A stretch of DNA of 64,000 nt from positions 3,410,001-3,474,000 of the forward strand of contig NZ_CP033917.1 of assembly GCF_003815655.1 (NCBI RefSeq), written 5' to 3'. A program made the position numbers and the translations under genes. The notes under the pieces are model-generated. The model did not search any database. It was not told where the DNA came from and saw only the letters and a list, made by a program, of their open reading frames with translations. Shown one piece after another: positions 1 to 8,716 of this stretch. The stretch comes from Chryseobacterium sp. G0201 (lineage in GTDB: Bacteria; Bacteroidota; Bacteroidia; Flavobacteriales; Weeksellaceae). Position 1 is the first letter of the stretch. Each line of letters opens with the position of its first letter.

Positions 1-246
1 ATTGAAGAATTAGAAGCGATGCATAAAATTGCAGGATCTTACGAAGAATTATTCAGTAAAAAATCTACTCAGATCAAATTGAGAGAGCTAGATCTGAAAA
101 CGTTGGGAGAGGAAGATTTTAAGGAGCTTTTGCTTGATCATTATACGTTCCTTAGACGTCCTGTATTCCTTACTGATAAAGAGATCTTTATCGGAAATGA
201 TAAAAAAAATATTGGAGAATTGAGAGATCATTTTCACTCAAACTAA
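1..246 (+). CDS. ArsC/Spx-family thioredoxin-fold protein, 3' end
   Basis: The reading frame is open from the first base, so this is the C-terminal part of a gene that starts before the window; the first ATG at 19 is unlikely to be the real start. The visible 81 residues end with an RRPVFLTDKE stretch followed by IGN. This matches the end of the ArsC/Spx-like arsenate reductase family, where a conserved Arg-Pro precedes the last strand. The catalytic CxxC or CxxS end is outside the window, so reductase and regulator versions cannot be told apart. Family assignment is moderately sure; substrate is unknown. Confidence 0.7.
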   Translation: MEELEAMHKIAGSYEELFSKKSTQIKLRELDLKTLGEEDFKELLLDHYTFLRRPVFLTDKEIFIGNDKKNIGELRDHFHSN

Positions 247-291
247 TATCATTACATCATCATTTGCTGTTCTGATTAGATAAGAATTTCA

Positions 292-633
292 ATGAAGTAT
301 TTGGTTTCCATATTGATTTTTATTTCGTTTAGCCTGAGTGGGCAAACGGTTTATAAAATACCTTCAGGGGCAAAATATCATCTGTCTACCTGTAAAATGG
401 TTAATAATTTTTCTTCACATCTTGATGTGGCTCAGGCAGTGAAAATGGGTTTGGAACCTTGCAAAAAATGTCATCCGCCAAGACCATCTGTGTATGGAAT
501 TGTTTCTAAACCTAAAAAAGTAAACGGAACCAATAAAGGAAATCGTTGTCTCGGAACCACAAAAAGGGGAACGAGATGCAAATATGATACTCAAATAGGA
601 AACGATTATTGTTTTCAGCATGCACCTAAATAA
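292..633 (+). CDS. small secreted Cys-rich protein, DUF5763-like
   Basis: 113 residues. Residues 1-18 form a signal peptide ending near SGQ. The mature part has two Cys/His clusters. The first (residues 29-61) is a YHLSTC...CKKCHPP segment like the metal-binding half of Ada-type domains. The second (about 85-111) has the form RCLGTTKRGTRCK followed by YCFQH, a zinc-binding pattern common in small Bacteroidota proteins. It stands alone 45 bp after the preceding gene. I infer a periplasmic or exported metal-binding protein; the function is not known. Confidence 0.75.
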   Translation: MKYLVSILIFISFSLSGQTVYKIPSGAKYHLSTCKMVNNFSSHLDVAQAVKMGLEPCKKCHPPRPSVYGIVSKPKKVNGTNKGNRCLGTTKRGTRCKYDTQIGNDYCFQHAPK

Positions 634-751
634 TGTCAGTCTCTCAGACTGACAGCAATTTTCTTGTGAAAAAGATTAATTTTTTAATTAAGAGTTTAAA
701 TAAACATCTTAATCTTAAAATTTGCAATGTATTTTATAGAAAATAAAAAAC

Positions 752-782
752 AAAAAAACCGCAGAGCTTTCTGCGGTTTTTA
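752..782. terminator. bidirectional hairpin terminator
   Basis: The arms AACCGCAG and CTGCGGTT enclose AGCTTT, with A-run and T-run flanks, so the site can stop transcription from either side: the small secreted gene on the left and gcvT on the right. Confidence 0.8.
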
Positions 783-802
783 TTATTAAGCATATCTTTT
801 AA

Positions 803-1879
803 TTATACAAAAGGAGTTTTCACCACTTTTGCAGGGATGTTTTTATTTCTTACCTGAATAAAGATCTCTGAACCTAGTTTGAAGTGAGGCTTGTCAACAT
901 AAGCCAATCCTAAACCGATCTTCTTCATTGGAGACTGAGTTCCGGAAGTTACTTTCCCGATCACGTTTCCTTCAGCATCTACAACAGGATAGTCGTGTCT
1001 TGGAACACCTTTATCCTGAAGTTCAAAACCTACTAATTTTCTTGTAATACCTTCTTCTTTTTGTTTTGCGAAAAAATCTTTAGACACGAAATCTTTATCA
1101 AATTTTGTGATCCATCCTAATCCTGCTTCAATTGGAGAAGTAGTATCATCGATATCCATTCCGTAAAGACAGAATCCTTTTTCAAGTCTCAAAGTATCTC
1201 TGGCAGCCAATCCACAAGGAATAATTCCTTCAGATTCTCCGGCTTTAATGATCTCGTCCCACAATTTTTCAGCGCTTTCATTTTGGAAATAAATCTCAAA
1301 ACCACCGCTTCCCGTATAACCTGTGTTAGAAATAATGACATCATTTACACCTGCTACAGATCCAACTGTGAAGTTGTAGTAAGGAATCTCAGAAAGGTTT
1401 GTATCTGTCAGTTTTTGAAGAATTTCAGTAGCTTTCGGCCCCTGAATTGCCAATAACGACATATCATCAGAAGCATTCGTCAATACAGCATCAAAATTGT
1501 TGTATTTTACGATGTGATTCCAGTCTTTTTCAATGTTTGAAGCATTTACAACCACGAAATACTTTTCATCTTCCATTTTGTAAACGATAAGATCATCTAC
1601 AATTCCTCCATTTTCGTTTGGAAGACAAGTATATTGAGCTTTTCCGTTCTCTAAAGCATCTACGTTGTTGGTTGTAACCAATTGCAGAAGATCTTTAGCT
1701 CCGGGACCTTCAACGAAAAATTGTCCCATGTGAGATACGTCGAATAATCCTGCTTTTTCTCTTACCGCAAAATGCTCTTCTGTAACTCCGGAATATTGTA
1801 CAGGCATTTCAAAACCTGCGAAAGGTACTATTTTCGCTCCCAGAGAAGCGTGTTTGTCGTACAAGGCTGTTTTCTTCAT
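803..1879 (-). CDS. gcvT: glycine cleavage system aminomethyltransferase (T protein)
   Basis: 358 residues, the usual length. GcvT takes the aminomethyl group from the lipoylated H protein and passes a methylene group to tetrahydrofolate, releasing ammonia. Family features visible are the start [26 protein letters not shown] near residue 50, LLAIQGPKA in the middle, the [11 protein letters not shown] segment, and a C-terminal beta-barrel with [10 protein letters not shown]. It is the last gene of a minus-strand operon after idi and a small secreted protein, with only 8 bp to the gene upstream. The other gcv genes are not in the window. Confidence 0.95.
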   Translation of the reverse strand: MKKTALYDKHASLGAKIVPFAGFEMPVQYSGVTEEHFAVREKAGLFDVSHMGQFFVEGPGAKDLLQLVTTNNVDALENGKAQYTCLPNENGGIVDDLIVYKMEDEKYFVVVNASNIEKDWNHIVKYNNFDAVLTNASDDMSLLAIQGPKATEILQKLTDTNLSEIPYYNFTVGSVAGVNDVIISNTGYTGSGGFEIYFQNESAEKLWDEIIKAGESEGIIPCGLAARDTLRLEKGFCLYGMDIDDTTSPIEAGLGWITKFDKDFVSKDFFAKQKEEGITRKLVGFELQDKGVPRHDYPVVDAEGNVIGKVTSGTQSPMKKIGLGLAYVDKPHFKLGSEIFIQVRNKNIPAKVVKTPFV

Positions 1880-1887
1880 ATTTATTT

Positions 1888-2361
1888 CTATTTCTTTATT
1901 TTAAAACTGTTAAAAGTATCATTAAAAAGGGTCATGTAATTTCCGTTCCAGTATTTCTGACCACAGTTGATGGAAACAATATACAGATCTTTATCTTTTT
2001 GAAAAACTTTGGTGATCCAGAATAATTTTTCTTTTTCATCCAAATATTCGTAAAAATATTCAGTATATCCTTTCTTACCGTTCTTACTTTTTATTTTGCT
2101 TTCATCATCACTCGATTTGTAAAGAGCAAGAATGAATTTTTTTGTTCCTGCTTTTGGAAGGTTGAGATCATGATATTCTGAGATCGTGATCGCGCCAATT
2201 TCGTTGGTCGGGAAAATGTTGACGATATCGCCTTCATTCATTGCTTTCCAGCCGTCAGGAAGATTGATGGAGTAATTTGGAGCGTCATAAATCTTCTGCT
2301 TTTGAGCAAACGAAAAAAATCCCAACAGTAATGTTATGATTAATATTGATTTTTTGATCAT
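1888..2361 (-). CDS. small secreted protein, PsbP/DUF1795-like
   Basis: 157 residues with an N-terminal signal peptide (cleavage near FAQ, residue 19). The mature start, with [14 protein letters not shown], and the alternating strand pattern resemble the PsbP-like/DUF1795 fold common in secreted Bacteroidota proteins, but the match is by eye and weak. Its start overlaps the idi stop by 4 bp (ATGA) and it ends 8 bp before gcvT, so the three genes are probably co-transcribed. No catalytic residues are evident. Confidence 0.7.
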   Translation of the reverse strand: MIKKSILIITLLLGFFSFAQKQKIYDAPNYSINLPDGWKAMNEGDIVNIFPTNEIGAITISEYHDLNLPKAGTKKFILALYKSSDDESKIKSKNGKKGYTEYFYEYLDEKEKLFWITKVFQKDKDLYIVSINCGQKYWNGNYMTLFNDTFNSFKIKK

Positions 2362-2870
2362 TTTAAATTGTCTTTATATTCTTCAAGAATGATTTTAAAC
2401 CATTCTGTGAAATTTTCAGGATTTTCGGCTATTTCTTTGTTGAGATCTTCCAATGAAATGTATCTCACTTCTTCAACTTCGCTTTTATTTAAATTAAAAT
2501 CAGATTCGTAGTTTCCTACAAAAACGTGGTCAAGCTCATGTTCCCAAAGTCCACCGCCAACATCTGCTTTATAAATAAAATTAAATTTTTCTGAAAGTTC
2601 GGTGTCTATCCCCAATTCTTCTTTTACCCTGCGTTTTGCGCCTTCCAAATAACTTTCGCCATTTCTGGGATGTGAGCAGACTGCGTTGGTCCATTGGTTG
2701 GGAGAGTGGTATTTTTCTGATGCTCTTTTCTGTAAAAGCATCTCACCTTTAGAATTAAATAAAAAAACGGAAAATGCGCGGTGTAGCAAGCCATTAATGT
2801 GAGCCTGCTGCTTTTCCATTAAGCCTAAAACTTCATCCGCCGGATTTACCAAAACTACGAATTCTTCCAT
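2358..2870 (-). CDS. idi: isopentenyl-diphosphate delta-isomerase, type I
   Basis: 170 residues with a Nudix-fold core. It interconverts isopentenyl and dimethylallyl diphosphate for isoprenoid synthesis (menaquinone, undecaprenyl phosphate, carotenoids). The active-site Cys lies in TNAVCSHPRNGES (around residue 66) and the second acidic site in WEHELDHVF (around residue 110), both typical of the type I enzyme. The Nudix box RRVKEELGI is present. It leads a three-gene operon. A promoter-like TACATTTG sits 5 bp before the start codon, which implies a very short or absent leader. Confidence 0.93.
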   Translation of the reverse strand: MEEFVVLVNPADEVLGLMEKQQAHINGLLHRAFSVFLFNSKGEMLLQKRASEKYHSPNQWTNAVCSHPRNGESYLEGAKRRVKEELGIDTELSEKFNFIYKADVGGGLWEHELDHVFVGNYESDFNLNKSEVEEVRYISLEDLNKEIAENPENFTEWFKIILEEYKDNLK

Positions 2871-2875
2871 TCCTA

Positions 2876-2883
2876 CAAATGTA
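2876..2883 (-). promoter_or_regulatory. candidate -7 element for idi operon
   Basis: TACATTTG on the minus strand fits the Bacteroidota TAnnTTTG form. It is so close to the idi ATG that the transcript would be leaderless or nearly so. No clear TTTG is found at the -33 position. Confidence 0.45.
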
Positions 2884-2945
2884 AGTTTAATAAATGTATT
2901 TTGGAAATTTTTGGTGAAACATCATATTAATCTGCAAGTGGACAA

Positions 2946-3548
2946 TTATTTTTTCAAAGCTTTTCCGATCCTGATATATAAAAATGATATAATGAAAAAT
3001 AAGATCGTAACAAACAAAGAATTAATTAAAACCTTTTTTAAACCTAAAGCAGTAACATCCACAAAAGGATAAGGATAAAATCCTGAAAAATTCCCTCTGA
3101 TTAACATAATGATAAGATAAACGATCGGAAATATAGCCCATTTTAAAATTTGACTGTATTTTACATTGGTTTTATTTTCAAATAAATACCAGAAAATTAT
3201 CGTGAGAACAGGCATTACGCTGTGTAGTAATTCATCAACGATTCTTTGTAGACCTGTCGGCTGCCAAGTTCCTCTCAGTATGATTTGATAAGTGGCTCCC
3301 ACAATAGTAATATAGACCGTAATTGCTGTTAAATATCCTAAACTTTTTTCCTCAACTTCCTGCTTTTTGAAAACTGTACTTGTGAAGTAAATGGTGACAA
3401 CTAAATTAACCAGTATCGTAAAATAAGTGAAAAATCTAAAGTTGGCTTCCAGAATAGAACTTGTCCTATTTTCTATGTGTAAATAATATTGAGCAATTAA
3501 AGAAAACCAGCCAATCAGTGCAAAAATTAGGGCGATATTTTTTTTCAT
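2946..3548 (-). CDS. Pr6Pr-family integral membrane protein
   Basis: 200 residues with about six hydrophobic segments. The arrangement, with paired segments near 5-25, 36-58, 70-90, 106-122, 135-152 and 172-195, and the LLHSVMPVL motif in the middle match the Pr6Pr (FAR-17a/AIG1-like) membrane family. It lies 75 bp after idi but on the far side of the idi promoter, so it is a separate unit. No enzymatic role is established for bacterial members; substrate and function are unknown here. Confidence 0.75.
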   Translation of the reverse strand: MKKNIALIFALIGWFSLIAQYYLHIENRTSSILEANFRFFTYFTILVNLVVTIYFTSTVFKKQEVEEKSLGYLTAITVYITIVGATYQIILRGTWQPTGLQRIVDELLHSVMPVLTIIFWYLFENKTNVKYSQILKWAIFPIVYLIIMLIRGNFSGFYPYPFVDVTALGLKKVLINSLFVTILFFIISFLYIRIGKALKK

Positions 3549-3580
3549 AGTTTGTAATTAGTTGATATTAATATAAAACA

Positions 3581-3613
3581 AAAAAGCCATTTTACAGGGC
3601 TGTAAAATGACTT
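3581..3613 (-). terminator. terminator after the 3.6-4.3 kb lipoprotein gene
   Basis: The 10-bp arms CATTTTACAG/CTGTAAAATG form a perfect hairpin at 3588-3609. On the minus strand it is followed by GGCTTTTTTG. Confidence 0.75.
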
Positions 3614-3630
3614 TATGTTTTGATATGCTG

Positions 3631-4272
3631 TTATTTAACGTCTTTCCAGATATTTCTGTTGACTGTTTCTATGATATTTCCTTTGATGACATATTTGTCC
3701 GGACCTTTGATGTTGGTACTTTGTCCGTGATTGTATATCAAAAGATCATAATTAACAGTTATTGTATCACCATTTTGTTCAAAAGTAAGATATTCATAAT
3801 CTGAAAAATTTGAAGCTGTATTAGGACTTTGGTAAAAATCCTGACTGATTAACTGTTCCGCTGCTTTATTATTTGAAAACCATTTTTTCACCAGATCTTT
3901 TTGTGCTTGTGATCCTTGTTTTCCTAAACCTAGGGCAGTGGTAAGTTCACAATTTTCTCCACTACAATTTGAACCTCCCAATCCGCTGTATAATGCTGCG
4001 ATTGCTTTTAAAGGCTCAGAGAGTTTATCGATGTCAGCTTTATTAATATCGCCGGGAGTCTGTTTTGATTTTTTAATTAGTGTAAATTTTTCGTTCATTT
4101 CTTTCACCGGAATATTTTCAGGTGATGTAGATTGAGAAGAAAGGCTGTCAGTTTTAGTAATTACAGACAGGCTGTCTGTGTTTTTATTTACAGATTGTGA
4201 TGTTTTGTTTGATTTATCACATGAAAAAATGATTAGTGATAATACTCCGAGGGTTAAGATATTAAATTTCAT
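3631..4272 (-). CDS. predicted lipoprotein of unknown function
   Basis: 213 residues. The N-terminus is a lipoprotein signal with the lipobox ending IIFSC at residue 18, followed by a Ser/Thr/Lys-rich linker (about residues 20-55) and a compact domain with a Cys pair (GGSNCSGENCEL). The tail is rich in beta strands and aromatic residues. I do not recognise the family. It is a single-gene unit with its own terminator; it probably sits on the periplasmic face of a membrane. Confidence 0.7.
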   Translation of the reverse strand: MKFNILTLGVLSLIIFSCDKSNKTSQSVNKNTDSLSVITKTDSLSSQSTSPENIPVKEMNEKFTLIKKSKQTPGDINKADIDKLSEPLKAIAALYSGLGGSNCSGENCELTTALGLGKQGSQAQKDLVKKWFSNNKAAEQLISQDFYQSPNTASNFSDYEYLTFEQNGDTITVNYDLLIYNHGQSTNIKGPDKYVIKGNIIETVNRNIWKDVK

Positions 4273-4511
4273 AATTTATTTTTTGTGGTATGATCAATAA
4301 AGATACCAAATCTGCGTGTAATGTTTGATGGGAAAAGCTTATAAATAATATTCAGTCAATTTTAAAACTTAATATATTGTAAGACGGAATATTTTTAATC
4401 ACAATTGTAAAAACGATAGGGTAAATGTTTATTTTATTCGGGAAATAATAATTTAAATAGTGTAATTTTAATTTAAACTAAGTTTAGTAACTCTGTTAGA
4501 TGTAAAAATCG

Positions 4512-4519
4512 TAACTTTG
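4512..4519 (+). promoter_or_regulatory. -7 promoter element for the HAD gene
   Basis: TAACTTTG matches TAnnTTTG exactly and lies 17 bp before the ATG at 4537. The 264-bp region between the lipoprotein and this gene otherwise shows only AT-rich sequence. Confidence 0.6.
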
Positions 4520-4536
4520 CAACTCAAATTTTCACG

Positions 4537-4938
4537 ATGGAATTAGAATACAAAGAGCATTTAAGTCCAATTCTAAAGGACGGGGTAAAGAACTATTTAA
4601 TAGACATCGACGGGACGATTACGGACGATGTACCAAATGAAGAGCCGGAGAGAATGGTTACTTGTGAGCCTTATCCTGACGCTTTAGAAACAGTTAATAA
4701 ATGGTATGATGAAGGTCACCAGATCTGTTTTTTCACTTCAAGAACAGAAAATTTAAAGCAAATTACTATTGATTGGTTGGATAAGCATGGATTTAAATAT
4801 CACAGTGTTTTATGCGGAAAACCAAGAGGTGGAAACTATCACTGGATAGATAACCATTTGGTAAGAGCAACAAGATATAAAGGAAAATTCACCGATCTTG
4901 TAGAAAAACAAGTTACAATTGAAGTTTTTAAAGATTAA
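4537..4938 (+). CDS. HAD-superfamily phosphatase-like protein
   Basis: 133 residues. HAD motif I is DIDGTITDD (residues 24-32, catalytic Asp pair), motif II is the FFTSRT segment near 65, and motif IV includes the WIDNH segment near 108. The enzyme should hydrolyse a small phosphorylated compound, but the substrate cannot be read from the sequence. Bacteroidota homologues are sometimes named phosphoheptose isomerase; the HAD motifs do not support that name. It precedes serA by 103 bp; serine synthesis needs a HAD phosphatase (SerB), but this protein lacks the SerB cap region, so that link is only suggestive. Confidence 0.8.
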   Translation: MELEYKEHLSPILKDGVKNYLIDIDGTITDDVPNEEPERMVTCEPYPDALETVNKWYDEGHQICFFTSRTENLKQITIDWLDKHGFKYHSVLCGKPRGGNYHWIDNHLVRATRYKGKFTDLVEKQVTIEVFKD

Positions 4939-4952
4939 AATTATAATTAGAG

Positions 4953-5011
4953 GATTTAAAGATTAAACGATTAAAGTGGGTGAGACTGCATGATCTTTTA
5001 ATTTTTAAATC
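4953..5011 (+). repeat. 15-bp inverted repeat upstream of serA
   Basis: The arms at 4953-4967 and 4997-5011 pair over 15 positions with one G-T wobble around a 29-base loop. The second arm is not followed by a long T run, so a leader hairpin is as likely as a terminator. Confidence 0.5.
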
Positions 5012-5041
5012 TTTTAGTTTTTAAATAGATAAAGAATATTT

Positions 5042-6001
5042 ATGAAAGTTTTAGCAAACGATGGGTTGGATCAATCTGGGATTGATGCATTGACTGAGAA
5101 AGGTTTTGAAGTAATCACGGCAAAAGTTCCTCAGGAGGTTTTGGTAGATTATATCAACGAGCACAAAATTCGTACTTTATTGGTGCGTAGTGCAACACAG
5201 GTAAGAAAAGATATTATTGATAATTGTCCGTCGCTTGGAATCATCGGTAGAGGTGGAGTAGGAATGGATAATATTGATGTAGATTATGCAAGAGAAAAAG
5301 GAATTCACGTGATCAATACACCTTCTGCTTCTTCAGAATCGGTTGCTGAATTGGTTTTTGCTCACTTATTTTCAGGATCAAGATTTTTGCAGGATTCTAA
5401 CAGAAAAATGCCTTTAGTAGGTGATACAGAATTTGCAGGTCTTAAGAAAGCTTACGCTGCAGGTATCGAATTAAGAGGAAAAACTATCGGAATTGTTGGG
5501 ATGGGAAGAATTGGACAAGAGGTTGCAAGGATCGCTCTAGGTCTTGGAATGAGAGTGGTTGCTGCCGACAACAATGTTGGAAAAGCAAGCATCAAAGTGA
5601 AATTCTACAACAATCAGTTTATTAATGTAGATATTGAAACAGAACCTTTGCAGGAAGTTTTAAAGCATTCAGACTTCATCACGCTTCACGTTCCGGCTCA
5701 GAAAGACGGTTATATGATCGGTAAAAATGAATTTGAAATCATGAAGGACGGAGTTGCTATTGTAAACTGCTCAAGAGGTGGTGTGATCGACGAGTCTGCT
5801 TTAATCGAAGCTTTGGATTCAGGAAAAGTAAGGTTTGCTGGTCTTGATGTTTTCATCAACGAGCCAACACCTTCTAAAGAGATTCTAAATCATTCTAAAA
5901 TTTCTTTGACGCCTCATACAGGTGCATCTACTTTAGAAGCTCAGGACAGAATTGGTCTTTCTTTGGCAGAACAAATTTCAAGTATTTTACAGATTCAGTA
6001 A
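5042..6001 (+). CDS. serA: D-3-phosphoglycerate dehydrogenase family
   Basis: 319 residues; a D-2-hydroxyacid dehydrogenase. The NAD-binding loop GMGRIGQEVA is at about 154-163. The catalytic Arg is in NCSRGG, the Glu in the INEP region, and the His in TPHTGAST. In a SerA role it oxidises 3-phosphoglycerate as the first step of serine synthesis. There is no C-terminal ACT domain, so serine feedback through that domain is not expected; this short form is common in Bacteroidota. A relative acting on another 2-hydroxyacid cannot be excluded. Confidence 0.85.
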   Translation: MKVLANDGLDQSGIDALTEKGFEVITAKVPQEVLVDYINEHKIRTLLVRSATQVRKDIIDNCPSLGIIGRGGVGMDNIDVDYAREKGIHVINTPSASSESVAELVFAHLFSGSRFLQDSNRKMPLVGDTEFAGLKKAYAAGIELRGKTIGIVGMGRIGQEVARIALGLGMRVVAADNNVGKASIKVKFYNNQFINVDIETEPLQEVLKHSDFITLHVPAQKDGYMIGKNEFEIMKDGVAIVNCSRGGVIDESALIEALDSGKVRFAGLDVFINEPTPSKEILNHSKISLTPHTGASTLEAQDRIGLSLAEQISSILQIQ

Positions 6002-6023
6002 TCTGAATATTATAAAGAATAAT

Positions 6024-6050
6024 AAAAACACCTCCAATTGAGGTGTTTTT
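6024..6050. terminator. bidirectional terminator between serA and mscL
   Basis: AAAAACACCTC and GAGGTGTTTTT form the hairpin, with A and T runs on both sides. It serves the converging serA and first mscL genes. Confidence 0.85.
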
Positions 6051-6053
6051 GTT

Positions 6054-6434
6054 TTATATACTGTTTTTACTTTTAAGCAGATCTCTGATTTCCGTTAATA
6101 ATTTTTGGTCGTCAGTTGGTCCCGCAGGAGCAGGTTCTTGTTTTTTAGTTATTTTATTGGCACCTTTAATGATCCAGAAAAGTACCATTGCAATACATAA
6201 AAAGCTGATAACTGATGATAAGAAGTTCCCGTACGTAACCCCATTCCATGATAATTTTGTAATATCATCGGCACCCGCCGCTTTAAGAGCAGGAGTTAAT
6301 AATAGAGGCGTAATGACATCTGCAACTAATGACGAAATAATCTTCCCAAAGGCACCACCAATTATTACCCCGACTGCCAGATCAATAACATTACCCTTAA
6401 AGGCAAATTCTTTAAATTCTTTTAAAAATCCCAT
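6054..6434 (-). CDS. mscL: large-conductance mechanosensitive channel, copy 1
   Basis: 126 residues from the ATG at 6434. An in-frame ATG 60 bp upstream exists, but it would add residues not seen in the family or the second copy. MscL forms a pentameric inner-membrane pore that opens under membrane tension during hypo-osmotic shock. Seen are the N-terminal FKEFAFKGNVIDLAVGVIIG helix and first membrane segment, a periplasmic loop, the second segment (about 75-98), and the C-terminal helix EIRDLLKSK. It lies next to a close paralogue, with a terminator between them. Confidence 0.95.
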   Translation of the reverse strand: MGFLKEFKEFAFKGNVIDLAVGVIIGGAFGKIISSLVADVITPLLLTPALKAAGADDITKLSWNGVTYGNFLSSVISFLCIAMVLFWIIKGANKITKKQEPAPAGPTDDQKLLTEIRDLLKSKNSI

Positions 6435-6510
6435 AATCTTTTTACATTGTGTTACGGGCAAATATAATGAAAATTTGTTTTGGTAGGGATTCATTTTTTT
6501 AGATAAACAA

Positions 6511-6536
6511 AAACCACTTCAATTCTGAAGTGGTCT
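6511..6536 (-). terminator. terminator after mscL copy 2
   Basis: ACCACTTCA/TGAAGTGGT is a 9-bp perfect stem at 6513-6534, followed on the minus strand by TTTTTG. It separates the two mscL copies into different transcripts. Confidence 0.8.
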
Positions 6537-6541
6537 GTCTT

Positions 6542-6922
6542 TTATATGTTGTTTTTACTTTTAAGCAAATCTCGGATTTCCATTAATAATTTTTGGTCTG
6601 CCGTAGGTCCGGCAGGAGCCACTTCGTCTTTTTTAATAATCCTATTGGCACCTTTAATGATCCAGAAAAGAACCATTGCAATACATAAAAAACTAATTAC
6701 AGCAGAAAGGAAATTACCATAAGTAACCCCGTTCCAGGAAAGTTTTGAAATGTTTTCTGCACCTGCAGCTTTAAGAGCAGGATTTAATAATAAAGGAGTA
6801 ATAACATCTTCCACTAAAGATGAAACTATTTTCCCAAATGCCCCACCAATGATAACACCGACAGCCAGATCGAGTACATTTCCTTTAAAAGCAAATGATT
6901 TAAATTCTTTAATAAATCCCAT
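6542..6922 (-). CDS. mscL: large-conductance mechanosensitive channel, copy 2
   Basis: 126 residues and a full MscL with both membrane segments and the C-terminal helix. By eye it agrees with copy 1 at about 109 of 126 positions. Most changes are conservative (Ile/Leu/Val, Asp/Glu) or fall in the periplasmic loop and the linker before the C-terminal helix. It points to a tandem gene duplication. Each copy has its own terminator, and a TATTTTTG promoter-like element (6951-6958, minus strand) precedes this one. Confidence 0.95.
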   Translation of the reverse strand: MGFIKEFKSFAFKGNVLDLAVGVIIGGAFGKIVSSLVEDVITPLLLNPALKAAGAENISKLSWNGVTYGNFLSAVISFLCIAMVLFWIIKGANRIIKKDEVAPAGPTADQKLLMEIRDLLKSKNNI

Positions 6923-7140
6923 AATTTATATTTTTAAGTATTATTATAAACAAAAATAGGAATTTATGTTATAAAAATTTTTATGATTTATAGTTTTTTA
7001 TTCAAAAATACAAGTGAATTAATTTTTTATGCGGTTTAATTTCATATTGAATTTATTTGTTGTTTAATTTTAAAAAATACTCTGAAATTCTTTGTAAATT
7101 GCTGTTAACAGTAATTTGTATAATAAAAACTATAGCAATT

Positions 7141-8655
7141 ATGAAAATTTTTACAGCAGAGCAGATACGTGCATGCGATGAATTTACAATCTCTGATGAA
7201 CCTGTTTCGTCAATTCAATTAATGGAAAGAGCTGCACAAAGCTGTGTCGACTGGATCTATGAAAACTGTAAAAACCATAGAAATTTCACCATATTTTGTG
7301 GCAGTGGAAATAATGGAGGTGATGGTTTTGCTATCGCTAAAATGCTTTATTTAAAAGGTTTTGATGTTGATGTTTTTGTTGATCCCAAGGCGAAATATTC
7401 AAGTGATGCTAATGTAAATTTTAAAGAATTAAAAGAAGTTTCAGGAATACTTATTAAAAGTTTTAAAGATGCCGAGCAATATCGTTTTGATAGTAGAACG
7501 GTAATCATTGATGCTTTTTTCGGGACAGGATTATCAAAGGAATTGGAGGGAGATTATAAACAACTTGTCAATAATCTGAACTCTAAAAATAATGTCCGAA
7601 TTTCAATTGATATTCCTTCAGGATTATTTTCAGACGTTATTTCTGATGAAAATTCTACCATTTTTAAAGCAGATTATACCTTAAGCTTTCAGTTTTGGAA
7701 GAAAAGCTTTCTGCATCCTGAAACGGGAAAATATACAGGAAAAGTAGTTATTTTAGATATAAATTTAAGTGAAGAATATATTTCAAATACAACGACACCG
7801 GATTTTGTTATTGATGATAAAATTGTAGAAAGTATCTTCAAACCCAGAAATGAGTTTTCTCATAAAGGAACTTATGGAAAAGTGACGATCGTTGCTGGAA
7901 GTTATGGTAAAGTCGGTGCCGCCGTTTTGGCTACAAAATCGGCTTTGAAAACAGGCACAGGTTTAACTTTTACGTTGGCTCCGAAATGCGGATATGAGGT
8001 TCTCCAGACATCTTGTCCGGAAGCCATGTTTATAGAAGGCGGCGACAATTATATTGATCAATTTGATGTTGATGAAACTTCAACCTGTGGAATTGGTCCC
8101 GGTTTGGGAACAGATTCAGAGACAGAAAAATCTTTATTAAAGTTTTTAAAACAATATTCAAAACCTCTATTATTAGATGCTGATGCTTTAAATATTATCT
8201 CTAAAGATCAAAAAAACTTACAATTAATTCCAAAAAAATCAATCATAACTCCACATCCAAAAGAGTTTGAAAGGTTATTCGGAGCAACAAAAAATTCTTT
8301 CGAAAGATTAGAATTGGCTCGTAAAAAATCTAGTGAGCTTCAGATTTATATTGTTTTAAAAGATCATCACACACAGATCATTACTCCGGAAGGAAATGTT
8401 TTTTATAATATCACAGGCAATTCAGGTTTGGCAAAAGGAGGGAGTGGAGATATTCTTACGGGGATCATAACTTCATTTCTTGCTCAAGGATATTCTGAAG
8501 CAAACGCTGCTATTTTCGGTGTATGGTTTCATGGAAAAGCTGCTGAATTTGCTGCCGAAAAATATTCTAAAGAGTCGATGCTTCCAACGGATATTATTAA
8601 TGAATTCGGAAATGTTTTTGAAGAACTCAATAATAATGTTGCCATAAAATTATAA
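7141..8655 (+). CDS. nnr: bifunctional NAD(P)HX epimerase and ADP-dependent dehydratase
   Basis: 504 residues from the ATG at 7141; an upstream in-frame ATG at 7057 would add 28 hydrophobic residues that the family does not have. The enzyme repairs hydrated NADH and NADPH. The N-terminal YjeF/NnrE domain (about 1-215) carries FCGSGNNGGDGFAIA. The C-terminal ribokinase-like NnrD domain (about 225-500) carries GPGLGTD, the DADALN motif, TPHPKEFERL and the catalytic GNSGLAKGGSGDILTG loop. A single-gene unit ending at a strong terminator. Confidence 0.95.
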   Translation: MKIFTAEQIRACDEFTISDEPVSSIQLMERAAQSCVDWIYENCKNHRNFTIFCGSGNNGGDGFAIAKMLYLKGFDVDVFVDPKAKYSSDANVNFKELKEVSGILIKSFKDAEQYRFDSRTVIIDAFFGTGLSKELEGDYKQLVNNLNSKNNVRISIDIPSGLFSDVISDENSTIFKADYTLSFQFWKKSFLHPETGKYTGKVVILDINLSEEYISNTTTPDFVIDDKIVESIFKPRNEFSHKGTYGKVTIVAGSYGKVGAAVLATKSALKTGTGLTFTLAPKCGYEVLQTSCPEAMFIEGGDNYIDQFDVDETSTCGIGPGLGTDSETEKSLLKFLKQYSKPLLLDADALNIISKDQKNLQLIPKKSIITPHPKEFERLFGATKNSFERLELARKKSSELQIYIVLKDHHTQIITPEGNVFYNITGNSGLAKGGSGDILTGIITSFLAQGYSEANAAIFGVWFHGKAAEFAAEKYSKESMLPTDIINEFGNVFEELNNNVAIKL

Positions 8656-8662
8656 CAAAATT

Positions 8663-8699
8663 AAAAAGGCAAATTCGCGTGATGCAAATTTGCCTTTTT
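8663..8699. terminator. bidirectional terminator between nnr and lgt
   Basis: AAAAAGGCAAATT pairs with AATTTGCCTTTTT; it serves both converging genes. Confidence 0.85.
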
Positions 8700-8716
8700 A
8701 AATATGATAACTAAGC

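Noticed and set aside
6043..6486. ORF of 147 codons on the plus strand across mscL
   Set aside because: It is the antisense shadow of mscL; the minus-strand frame has a clear family match.
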